A stretch of DNA of 64,000 bases from JBMOMT01 sp049324835 (GTDB taxonomy: Bacteria > Chloroflexota > Anaerolineae > CAYNKW01): NCBI GenBank assembly GCA_049324835.1, contig JBMOMT010000011.1, positions 1 through 64,000 of the forward strand, given 5' to 3'. Numbering within the stretch: the first letter of the stretch is position 1; each line of letters opens with the position of its first letter. A program made the position numbers and the translations under genes. Below, piece by piece: positions 8,116 to 14,977 of the stretch. The notes under the pieces were generated by a model. That model was not told where the DNA came from and searched no databases. It was given only the letters and a program-made list of their open reading frames with translations.

Positions 8116-8515
8116 CGAGTCCACCTATCCGGCGGATTGGCTGCGCATCGCTGAAAAAGACTATGCCAGAGTGGAGCGCCTGCTCGGCAATCGTGATCCG
8201 GAAATGGCCGGGTTTTGTCTGCAACAGGCCCTGGAAAAATTCTTCAAAGCATTTTTGCTCTCCAAGGGGTGGCAACTCCGACGAATCCATAACCTTGACA
8301 CTTTGCTAGACGATGCAGTGAATTATGAACCTGCACTGGAAAAATTCCGTGCGGCCTGCCAAAAGATCACGGCGTTTTATTTCGTGGAGCGTTACCCTCT
8401 CATGACCGACATCGGCCTGACAGAAAAAGACGTGCGTGAGTCTTGGGCACAGGTGCGAGACCTGGTCGAGAAGATTCGAACGGCGTTGGCCAAAGTGAAC
8501 AAGGAGACCGAATGA
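8105..8515 (+). CDS. HEPN-domain protein (partner of MNT)
   Basis: A 136-residue all-helical HEPN protein from ATG 8105, which overlaps the MNT gene by 11 bases. Family hallmarks are the LQQALEKFFKAFLL helix, the RRIHNLDTLLDD segment and a late VERYPL motif. I do not see a clean RX4-6H ribonuclease motif, so it may be a non-nuclease HEPN subtype that binds the MNT partner. The stop codon overlaps the start of the following kinase gene as ATGA (8512-8515), so the toxin is translationally coupled to a polysaccharide regulator. This coupling is unusual for a mobile toxin-antitoxin unit. Confidence 0.8.
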   Translation: MPRNESTYPADWLRIAEKDYARVERLLGNRDPEMAGFCLQQALEKFFKAFLLSKGWQLRRIHNLDTLLDDAVNYEPALEKFRAACQKITAFYFVERYPLMTDIGLTEKDVRESWAQVRDLVEKIRTALAKVNKETE

Positions 8516-9174
8516 GCAACGTGAGCCTGATCACTATCACCGACCCGCGTTCGCCCGCCAGCGAGGCTTACCGTACGCTGCGCACCAACCTGGAGTTTTT
8601 CAGTCTCGACGCGCCCATCCGCACGCTGCTGGTCACTTCGCCGGGTGCGGAAGAGGGTAAATCGACCGTGCTGGCCAACCTGGCCGTGACGCTGGCCCAA
8701 GTTGGCAAACAGGTCATCCTGGCCGATTGTGATCTACGACGGCCCAGCCAGCACGCCCTCTTTGGCCTGGACAACACCACCGGCCTGACGACGATGATGC
8801 TCGACGAAGGCGCGCAATCAGAGTTACCTCTGCGCCAGAGCGGCGTCGATGGCCTGCGCCTGCTGCCGGCCGGCCCTACACCGCCCAACCCGGCCGAGCT
8901 GCTCGGCTCGCGGCGTATGAAGGAAGCCCTGACGGCTCTACTGGAACAGGCCGATCTGGTGCTCCTGGACGCGCCGCCGGTGCTGGCAGTGACCGATGCC
9001 CTGGTGCTGGCGGTACAGACCGATGGGGTGTTGCTGGTGGTCAAGGCCGGCGCCACCCGCCGGGATCACGTTCAGCAGGCCAGGGAGCGGCTGGAGCGGG
9101 TCAACGCCCGCGTGGTGGGAGCGGTGCTCAACAACGCCCCCACAGACGAGAGGCTGCAAGGCTATTACGCCTGA
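8512..9174 (+). CDS. CpsD/CapB-type tyrosine autokinase
   Basis: A 220-residue BY-kinase/ParA-like ATPase that works with the Wzz-like membrane proteins in exopolysaccharide export. The family start SPASEAYRTLRTNLEF is present; Walker A reads SPGAEEGKSTVLANLA, Walker A' is VILADCDLRRPSQ, and Walker B is LVLLDAPPV. The C-terminus is short (LQGYYA) with only two tyrosines, so the usual autophosphorylated Tyr cluster is minimal. Start ATG 8512 overlaps the HEPN stop codon (ATGA); a GGAG sequence lies just upstream. A nucleotide-sugar pyrophosphorylase gene follows after 36 bases. Confidence 0.85.
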   Translation: MSNVSLITITDPRSPASEAYRTLRTNLEFFSLDAPIRTLLVTSPGAEEGKSTVLANLAVTLAQVGKQVILADCDLRRPSQHALFGLDNTTGLTTMMLDEGAQSELPLRQSGVDGLRLLPAGPTPPNPAELLGSRRMKEALTALLEQADLVLLDAPPVLAVTDALVLAVQTDGVLLVVKAGATRRDHVQQARERLERVNARVVGAVLNNAPTDERLQGYYA

Positions 9175-9210
9175 AAGCCCATCGGCAGACGAGCGAGGAG
9201 TGATTGACAC

Positions 9211-10287
9211 ATGAAGGGTTTGATCCTCAGCGGCGGTAAAGGCACGCGCCTGCGGCCCATCACTTACACCAGCGCCAAACAACTGGTGCCGGTGGCCAAC
9301 AAGCCGGTGCTCTTTCGCGTCATCGAGGCCATAAAAGAGGCCGGCATCACCGAAATCGGCATCGTGGTGGGTGATACGGCCGCCGAGATCAAGGCTGCCG
9401 TGGGCGACGGTTCACGTTGGGGCGTTCGGATCAGTTACATCCATCAGGAAGCGCCCCTGGGACTGGCCCATGCGGTCATGATCTCGCAGGCTTTTTTGGG
9501 CGAGGATCGTTTTGTGATGTTCCTGGGCGATAACGTCATTGAGGGTGGCATCAGCACGCTCATCCGTCAATTTGGCGAGAGAAACTGGAACTCGCAGATC
9601 GTCCTGACGCGGGTGGCCAACCCGCAGCAATTCGGCGTGGCCGAGCTGGAAAACGGGCGCATCGTGCGGCTGGTGGAAAAGCCGCGCAACCCACCCAGCA
9701 ACCTGGCGCTGGTGGGCATCTATATGTTCGATCCGACCATCTTTGAAGCCGTCCATGCCATTGCCCCTTCCTGGCGTGGTGAACTCGAGATCACAGATGC
9801 CATCCAGTGGCTGGTGGAGCACGGTTACACCGTCTATCCCTACGTCCACGAAGGCTGGTGGATCGACACCGGCAAGATGGAGGACATGCTCGACGCCAAC
9901 CGGCTGGTGCTGGAAGAGTTGGAGCCCCACGTGGCCGGTTACGTGGACCGCGACTCCAAGCTGGTGGGCAAGGTGACGGTCGAGCAGGGGGCCGAGATCA
10001 TCAACAGCGTCATCCGCGGCCCGGCCATCATCGGCGAAGAGACGCGCATCGTCAACTCGTACATCGGGCCGTTTACCAGTATCTATCACCATTGTGAGAT
10101 CAAAGACAGCGAGGTAGAACACTCGATCGTGCTGGAGCAGTGTCGTATCCTAGAGATCCCCCAACGCATCGAGGATAGCCTCATCGGGCGCAACGTCGAG
10201 ATCACCCGCTCGCCACTCAAGCCCAGAGCGCACAAGCTCATCCTTGGCGATAACAGCCGGGTGGGCATTGTGAACAACGGTGGGTGA
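9211..10287 (+). CDS. Glucose-1-phosphate thymidylyltransferase-like nucleotide-sugar pyrophosphorylase
   Basis: A 358-residue two-domain protein. The N-terminal nucleotidyltransferase domain has LSGGKGTRLRPITYTSAKQL, the activating-loop signature of dTTP/UTP-sugar pyrophosphorylases, plus FLGDNV with the metal Asp and VGIYMFDPTIFEAV. From about residue 250 a left-handed beta-helix follows (hexapeptide-type repeats such as GAEIINSVIRGPAIIGEET). This long form is common in actinobacterial and Chloroflexota RfbA-like enzymes. The likely reaction is glucose-1-phosphate plus dTTP to dTDP-glucose, supplying donor sugars for the neighbouring glycosyltransferase. GAGGAGTG precedes ATG 9211. Confidence 0.85.
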   Translation: MKGLILSGGKGTRLRPITYTSAKQLVPVANKPVLFRVIEAIKEAGITEIGIVVGDTAAEIKAAVGDGSRWGVRISYIHQEAPLGLAHAVMISQAFLGEDRFVMFLGDNVIEGGISTLIRQFGERNWNSQIVLTRVANPQQFGVAELENGRIVRLVEKPRNPPSNLALVGIYMFDPTIFEAVHAIAPSWRGELEITDAIQWLVEHGYTVYPYVHEGWWIDTGKMEDMLDANRLVLEELEPHVAGYVDRDSKLVGKVTVEQGAEIINSVIRGPAIIGEETRIVNSYIGPFTSIYHHCEIKDSEVEHSIVLEQCRILEIPQRIEDSLIGRNVEITRSPLKPRAHKLILGDNSRVGIVNNGG

Positions 10288-10318
10288 ACCACAGAACCCA
10301 AGAGCATAAGGAGCAAAC

Positions 10319-10417
10319 ATGGGGACGGTAAAGAAATGGCGCAAGCGCAAGATCGCCAAACACAAACACCGCAAGCGTCTCAAAGACACCCGCTTCCAGC
10401 GTCGAAAGAACAAGTGA
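10319..10417 (+). CDS. 32-residue bS22/AURKAIP1-COX24-like ribosomal peptide
   Basis: A very short basic gene: MGTVKKWRKRKIAKHKHRKR continuing with LKDTRFQRRKNK and stop TGA at 10415-10417. It follows the pattern of the AURKAIP1/COX24-domain bacterial peptides (in mycobacteria, ribosomal protein bS22, MGSVIKKRRKRMSKKKHRK...). In mycobacteria the peptide is bound to the 30S subunit. An AAGGAG Shine-Dalgarno lies 6 bases before ATG 10319, which supports real translation. It lies 31 bases after the nucleotide-sugar gene and just before the DnaD-like genes. Below the length limits of most gene callers. Confidence 0.85.
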   Translation: MGTVKKWRKRKIAKHKHRKRLKDTRFQRRKNK

Positions 10418-10434
10418 TCTGACCGGACATCACC

Positions 10435-11094
10435 GTGTCTGCCAGACCGTTTGCCGGCTTTGCTGCTGGCGAGGTGCGTTACACCCGGCTGCCGGATCAG
10501 TTTTTCAGTGAGCTGCTGCCACAGATCGACAACCTGGCCGAGCTCAAGATCACACTGCACGTGCTGTGGCTGCTGCTGCAACAAAAAGGCTATCCGCGTT
10601 ACGTCAGTGAAAGCCAGCTACGCGCCGACGCCGGCCTGCTGCGTGGGCTACAGACCGCCGGCGGCGAGGCGCTATCGGCGCTGGAGCGCGGCCTGGAACA
10701 GGCGGTCGCACGCGGTACGCTGCTCCGGCTGGCTGTCTGGCAGGCAGACGAACGGCAGACGATCAGTGATGTCTGGTATCTGCTGAACGACGCGGAGGGC
10801 CGTCGGGCTTATGGCGAAATCCTGGAGGGGGCACTACAACTGGATGTCCATGTAGTGCCCCCTGTGCCGCCCCCCCAACCACGCCCAACCATCTACGATC
10901 TCTACGAGCAGCACATCGGCCTGCTCAGCCCTCTCGTGGCCCAGGAGTTGACCGAAGCAGCAGAGACGTATCCGGCCCGCTGGATCGAACAGGCCTTTCA
11001 GATCGCCGCCGAGCGCGGCGTGCGACGTTGGCGCTACGTGCGGAGCATCCTGGAGCGTTGGAGAGGTGAAGGAAAAGATGGCCGGCCAGCATGA
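10435..11094 (+). CDS. DnaD-domain replication-initiation-like protein
   Basis: A 219-residue protein with a winged-helix-like N-terminal half (YTRLPDQFFSELLPQIDNLAELKITLHVLWLL) and, from about residue 145, a DnaD/DnaB_2-type helical domain (PTIYDLYEQHIGLLSPLVAQEL... and the family-typical RRWRYVRSILERW). DnaD proteins help open DNA and recruit helicase loaders in Firmicutes; in Chloroflexota similar proteins sit beside a DnaC/DnaI-like ATPase, as here. Start GTG 10435 has only a weak Shine-Dalgarno. The 3' end overlaps the next gene by 17 bases (ATG 11078). The role in primosome assembly is inferred from domain and context. Confidence 0.75.
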   Translation: MSARPFAGFAAGEVRYTRLPDQFFSELLPQIDNLAELKITLHVLWLLLQQKGYPRYVSESQLRADAGLLRGLQTAGGEALSALERGLEQAVARGTLLRLAVWQADERQTISDVWYLLNDAEGRRAYGEILEGALQLDVHVVPPVPPPQPRPTIYDLYEQHIGLLSPLVAQELTEAAETYPARWIEQAFQIAAERGVRRWRYVRSILERWRGEGKDGRPA

Positions 11095-12445
11095 GCCACC
11101 TCCGACCCAAGATTTGGTCGTGTGGGTCAGAGTGGGCGATCCACTTTGGGAAACAGGTTACACCCTGGCGCCCAACCTGCTGCTGGATCATTACGAAACG
11201 CTGGGCCTGACCGAGGGCACAGCGCTTTTTGTCATCCGGCTGCTGCGCGAGAGCAGCCGCCAGCGCAGCGCCCTGGCCGACTCGCCCCAAACCCGCAAGC
11301 ACCTGGCGCTGCTCCACGAGCGGGGCTTGTTACGCGTCCGCCGCTGGCCCGACCGCATCGAGTTTCGCCTCGACGGACTGTGGCACAATCTCAGGCGGCT
11401 GGCCGAATGGCTGGCCCAGGGGCACGCCCTGGCCGACTTTGAGCCGCAGGCGGCGCCTGCCCCAACCGAGCAGGACAGGTTGCTGTTGGATCGTTTCAGC
11501 AGCCCCGAGTTCGAGGCCGAGATGGCCGACGTGCTGGCGGCCTTTGCCGCGGCCAACGGGCGATCTGCCAGCCCGACGGAAAAGGAGCACATTCGTAACC
11601 TGGCCATGCGATTCGACGCCGCCGCGTGCGCTGCCGCCGAGCCTTCCAACGGCCCGGCCTGGATCATGGCCGCGTTGCGTTCAGTGCTGGAGCGTAAGGC
11701 CGGCGAACAGATATACGTCTCAGACCTGGAGCAGGCCCTCGCTGGCGACAGGGAAGTGGCTGCCGGGCCCGAGGCAACGGACAAAGCCGTGCGCCAGCGG
11801 CTGATGGCGCGCATCAGGCAGATGACCACCCAGGACAAAGAGGCCCTGGAAACGGTGATCATGGCCTACCAGCAGGTGGCCGGTCAGCCGGCCCAGGACG
11901 GCCCCACGCTGGCGATGATCGAACTCGCCGAGACCTACGGCTCGACCTGGGTGCTCAATGCCATCCACGAGACGGCCAAGGTACAATCGCTCATCTCACC
12001 CGAATACGTGGCCAGCATCCTGATGCGCTGGCAGAGTGAGGGGCGCATCGCCGGCAAAGCAGCGACTGCCGGCCCTGCGCCGGTGATCGATCCACTGCTG
12101 GCCCGCGTCGCCGCGCTGTACGAACAAGAGATCGGCCCGTTGACCCCACAGACGGGCGAACAACTCAAAGCGCTGAGTGAAGAGTTTGGCGAGATCGACG
12201 ATTGGCTACGCGCCTTTGCCGAAGCGGCCAGATCCAACGCCCGCAACCTGCGTTACGTGGAGGCCGTGCTGCGTAAACGAGGGGAGAAACCGGCAACCCA
12301 GAAACAGACCCCATCAACTTCCCGGCGAGGTCGAAAGGGTGCGCGCGCTGGCGTCTGGACAGAAGAGGAACTGGAGGCTGCCCGGCGTAAAGCCTTGAAT
12401 CGCACACCCCTTGATCCCAAGACTTTTTTTGATGAGGAACCATGA
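11078..12445 (+). CDS. Second, longer DnaD-like replication protein
   Basis: A 455-residue paralogue-like protein. The N-terminal part (NLLLDHYETLGLTEGTALFVIRLL) resembles the winged helix of DnaD-family proteins. There are apparently three DnaD-like helical segments: one near SPTEKEHIRNLAMRF, one near MIELAETYGSTWVLNAIHET...YVASILMRW, and one near LYEQEIGPLTPQTGEQLKAL...NLRYVEAVLRKRG. The C-terminus is basic (TSRRGRKGARAG). ATG 11078 is preferred because GGTGAAGGAAAAG stands upstream; a GTG at 11066 is also in frame. The stop codon overlaps the helicase-loader start (ATGA at 12442-12445), which argues for equimolar, coupled synthesis. Confidence 0.72.
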   Translation: MAGQHEPPPTQDLVVWVRVGDPLWETGYTLAPNLLLDHYETLGLTEGTALFVIRLLRESSRQRSALADSPQTRKHLALLHERGLLRVRRWPDRIEFRLDGLWHNLRRLAEWLAQGHALADFEPQAAPAPTEQDRLLLDRFSSPEFEAEMADVLAAFAAANGRSASPTEKEHIRNLAMRFDAAACAAAEPSNGPAWIMAALRSVLERKAGEQIYVSDLEQALAGDREVAAGPEATDKAVRQRLMARIRQMTTQDKEALETVIMAYQQVAGQPAQDGPTLAMIELAETYGSTWVLNAIHETAKVQSLISPEYVASILMRWQSEGRIAGKAATAGPAPVIDPLLARVAALYEQEIGPLTPQTGEQLKALSEEFGEIDDWLRAFAEAARSNARNLRYVEAVLRKRGEKPATQKQTPSTSRRGRKGARAGVWTEEELEAARRKALNRTPLDPKTFFDEEP

Positions 12446-13215
12446 ACGACGCGAGAGACAAGGTCTCTTGTCCCCGATGTCAAGCTCTAGGCGAAATTGA
12501 TTCTTCCTGTCCTCGATGTGAGGGCAATGGAAAAGTGTGCCCCATCTGTCAGGGAATGGGTTATATCTATGCCACTCCCCCACAGCACGGATTAGCGCCT
12601 TGTTCATGCGGCCTAGTTTATCGTCGTAAAACACAGATTTTGAAAGCTGTATCAGCTTTGCGTGGCCGGTTGCTGGATTGTACCTTTGAGAACTTCTCAC
12701 TGGAAGGGGCAGCTCGCGTAGCGCTCGACGCTCGTGATGAAACAATGCTATGGACTAAAAAGTTGACTGGCTGGTTGGTGATTTACGGCGGCAAGGGCAA
12801 CGGCAAGACGCATCTGGCGGCGGCGGCGGCCAATCACCTCATCGCTCAGGGCCAGCCGGTGCTCTTGGTCAACGTGCCCGAGTTTCTGGATTGGCTGCGC
12901 GAGTCCTACAGCCGCTCGTCCTTCGACGACACCGAAGAGACCTTTTCCCGCCGCTTTTCGCTGGTGCGCGACGCGCCGGTGCTCATCCTGGACGATCTGG
13001 GCGCCGAGAGCGACACTCCCTGGGCCAACGAAAAACTCTACATCCTGCTGAACTATCGCCAGGAGATGCGCCTGCCGACGATGATGACTTCTAATCTACG
13101 CTTCGAGGATTTCCCCGGCAGGCTGCGCTCGCGGCTGGGTGAGGTGGGTTTCAGCGTGCTGGTGCACAACCCCGCCCCCGATTACCGCCTCAGGAGCGGC
13201 CAGGTGACGCTATAG
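12442..13215 (+). CDS. DnaC/DnaI-like helicase loader with DnaJ-type zinc finger
   Basis: A 257-residue AAA+ ATPase of the DnaC/IstB class. The N-terminal 60 residues have four CxxC pairs (CPRCQALG, CPRCEGNG, CPICQGMG, then APCSCG), a DnaJ-like zinc-binding module that probably contacts DnaD-type partners or single-stranded DNA. Then come Walker A GGKGNGKTH, Walker B LILDDLGAE, and sensor-like MMTSNLRFEDFP with an Arg-rich end. The domain order matches Bacillus DnaI and Chloroflexota loaders rather than an IS21 IstB, and no transposase lies nearby. It is coupled to the DnaD-like genes by ATGA overlap. It runs into the convergent ada gene with a 6-base overlap. Confidence 0.82.
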   Translation: MNDARDKVSCPRCQALGEIDSSCPRCEGNGKVCPICQGMGYIYATPPQHGLAPCSCGLVYRRKTQILKAVSALRGRLLDCTFENFSLEGAARVALDARDETMLWTKKLTGWLVIYGGKGNGKTHLAAAAANHLIAQGQPVLLVNVPEFLDWLRESYSRSSFDDTEETFSRRFSLVRDAPVLILDDLGAESDTPWANEKLYILLNYRQEMRLPTMMTSNLRFEDFPGRLRSRLGEVGFSVLVHNPAPDYRLRSGQVTL

Positions 13216-14091
13216 GGCAGCCATGCCCGCGCCCTCGAATCGCCGACCGGCCTCCCAGACCAGCATGGCCTTCTTGCGCGCCGTCCCCCAACGATAACCC
13301 TGAACCTGGCCCGCCTGGCCGATCACCCGATGGCACGGAATGATAAAAGCCACCGGATTGCTGGCGATGGCGCGGGCCACGGCCCGGCTGGCGTTGGGCA
13401 TGCCCAGATAAGCCGCCACGTTCTGGTAACTGACCATCGCTCCAGGTGGGATGCGTAACAACGCCCGCCACACGTTCACCTGAAAATTGGTGCCCTTGAG
13501 CCACAGATGAAACGGCTGCGGGCGAGCATGCACCCTCGCGGCAAAGAGTCGCTCGATATAAGGCGCTGTGTCACTGCTGCGCTCGACCAACGTCGCCTGC
13601 GGCCAGCGGTCAACCAGTTCACCCAACACCTCCGACACACCGCCCGACGGCGCAAAATGCAGCCCGCAGATGCCCCGTCCGGTGATGGCCAGCAAACACT
13701 CACCAAAAGGAGTCTGGTGAAAGCCGTAGGTGATCTCTAGACCACTGCCCTGCCGTTTGAACTCACCCGGTGTGACAGCTTCGAACGTCACGAACAGATC
13801 GTGTAGCCGGCCCGGGCCCGATAGCCCGACATCGAGTGCGGCATCGAGCACACTCGACGAGGCCTGCAACCGCTGTTTGGCATACTCGACGCTGAGCAAG
13901 TGGACAAACTGGGTGGGGCTGATACCGGCCCAGCGTTTAAAGAGTCGCTGAAAGTGATATTTGCTCAGATGAACGCTGGCAGCCATCTCTTCCAGACTGG
14001 GCTGGGCGCGAAAATTGGCCTCCAAAAAGCCGATGGCCCGTTCGATGCGCCGATAATCATCCGTTTGTTGGGCAAAAGTTTGGTTATTCAT
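13210..14091 (-). CDS. Ada-like protein: AraC HTH fused to O6-methylguanine-DNA methyltransferase
   Basis: A 293-residue fusion. Residues about 15-110 form an AraC-type HTH (SLEEMAASVHLSKYHFQRLFKRWAGISP); the C-terminal half is a methyltransferase with the acceptor motif IIPCHRVIG (nucleophile Cys) and YQNVAAYLG. It directly removes O6-alkyl groups from guanine and probably regulates its own or other repair genes. The N-terminal Ada metal-binding domain (Cys4 phosphotriester acceptor) is missing. ATG 14091 is chosen because upstream in-frame codons lack family similarity. It converges on the helicase loader with a 6-base overlap. Confidence 0.9.
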   Translation of the reverse strand: MNNQTFAQQTDDYRRIERAIGFLEANFRAQPSLEEMAASVHLSKYHFQRLFKRWAGISPTQFVHLLSVEYAKQRLQASSSVLDAALDVGLSGPGRLHDLFVTFEAVTPGEFKRQGSGLEITYGFHQTPFGECLLAITGRGICGLHFAPSGGVSEVLGELVDRWPQATLVERSSDTAPYIERLFAARVHARPQPFHLWLKGTNFQVNVWRALLRIPPGAMVSYQNVAAYLGMPNASRAVARAIASNPVAFIIPCHRVIGQAGQVQGYRWGTARKKAMLVWEAGRRFEGAGMAAL

Positions 14092-14158
14092 GCCACCAGT
14101 ATAACCGCTCGTCGACCAATTTTCCACCCGAATCTTGCGCCGTTTCCATGCCCACTTT

Positions 14159-14974
14159 TTACCGGCGCAGGTCACGGAAAAGCTGCGGCAGCGCCGCTTC
14201 GGCGGCCTGGCGCCCTTGCTCGATGAGCGCCTCCACCTGAGAGAAATCCACGAAATTGAACCGGCTCACATCTGGCCGGATGAGGCAATCGGCCAGCCCG
14301 GCCTGGCTGTGGGTGAAACCGACGAGCGTGTAAAAGGTCAGGCCCCACATTTCGAGCAGGTTGCGCGGCGGCGTGTGCGTCTCTTCCATACCGGCCAGGT
14401 CGACGGCGATGATATAATCGGCGCCCATCTCTTGCACCACCGATACCGGCAGGTTGTTGATCAGCCCACCATCCACCAACAGCCGGTCGCCGTCTTCCAG
14501 CGGGGTAAACGCACCCGGCAAAGCACAACTGGCCCGCACTGCCCGCGCCACCGGGCCTTGCCGCAGCACCACCACCTGCCCACGCAAAATATCCACCGCC
14601 ACGGCAGCAAAGGGGATGCTCAACTGGTCAAAAGTGCGCCCCTGGAGCAACTGATCCATATAACTCTCCAGGCGCGAGATGTCGAAAAAACCCAATCGGG
14701 GCCGGGTGATGCGTCCCACCTGGCTCCAGTGAAGTTGATGGCTCAGGCGCGCGATCTCGGGCAACGGCATGCCGGCGCAATAGAGCGCGCCCACCACCGA
14801 GCCGGCGCTGGCGCCGGCCACGCAGGCCGGCCGGATGCCCTCGCGCTCCAGCACCTCCAGCACGCCCAGATGGGCCGCGCCGCGCACCGAGCCGCCGCTC
14901 AACGCCAGGCCGATCTTTTCAGGCACAGGCCTGGTTTGCGCCCGCCTGTTTTTTTTCTGCCACGGCCAACGCAC
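14159..14974 (-). CDS. Patatin-like phospholipase (RssA type)
   Basis: A 271-residue patatin-family serine hydrolase. The oxyanion-hole sequence LSGGSVRGAAHLGVL, the nucleophile elbow GASAGS (catalytic Ser) and the catalytic DGG (LLVDGGLINNLPV) form a complete Ser-Asp dyad. The first 20 residues are basic without a signal peptide, so it is probably cytoplasmic or membrane-peripheral. It is the 3' partner of the glycogen debranching enzyme, 3 bases after its stop codon, hence co-transcribed, although no functional link is known. Substrate (phospholipid acyl chains) is by family analogy. Confidence 0.87.
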   Translation of the reverse strand: MRWPWQKKNRRAQTRPVPEKIGLALSGGSVRGAAHLGVLEVLEREGIRPACVAGASAGSVVGALYCAGMPLPEIARLSHQLHWSQVGRITRPRLGFFDISRLESYMDQLLQGRTFDQLSIPFAAVAVDILRGQVVVLRQGPVARAVRASCALPGAFTPLEDGDRLLVDGGLINNLPVSVVQEMGADYIIAVDLAGMEETHTPPRNLLEMWGLTFYTLVGFTHSQAGLADCLIRPDVSRFNFVDFSQVEALIEQGRQAAEAALPQLFRDLRR

Positions 14975-14977
14975 GGT

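Noticed and set aside
12442..13215. IstB-type ATPase of an IS21 element
   Set aside because: No IstA transposase or terminal repeats nearby, and the N-terminal zinc finger and DnaD neighbours fit a helicase loader.
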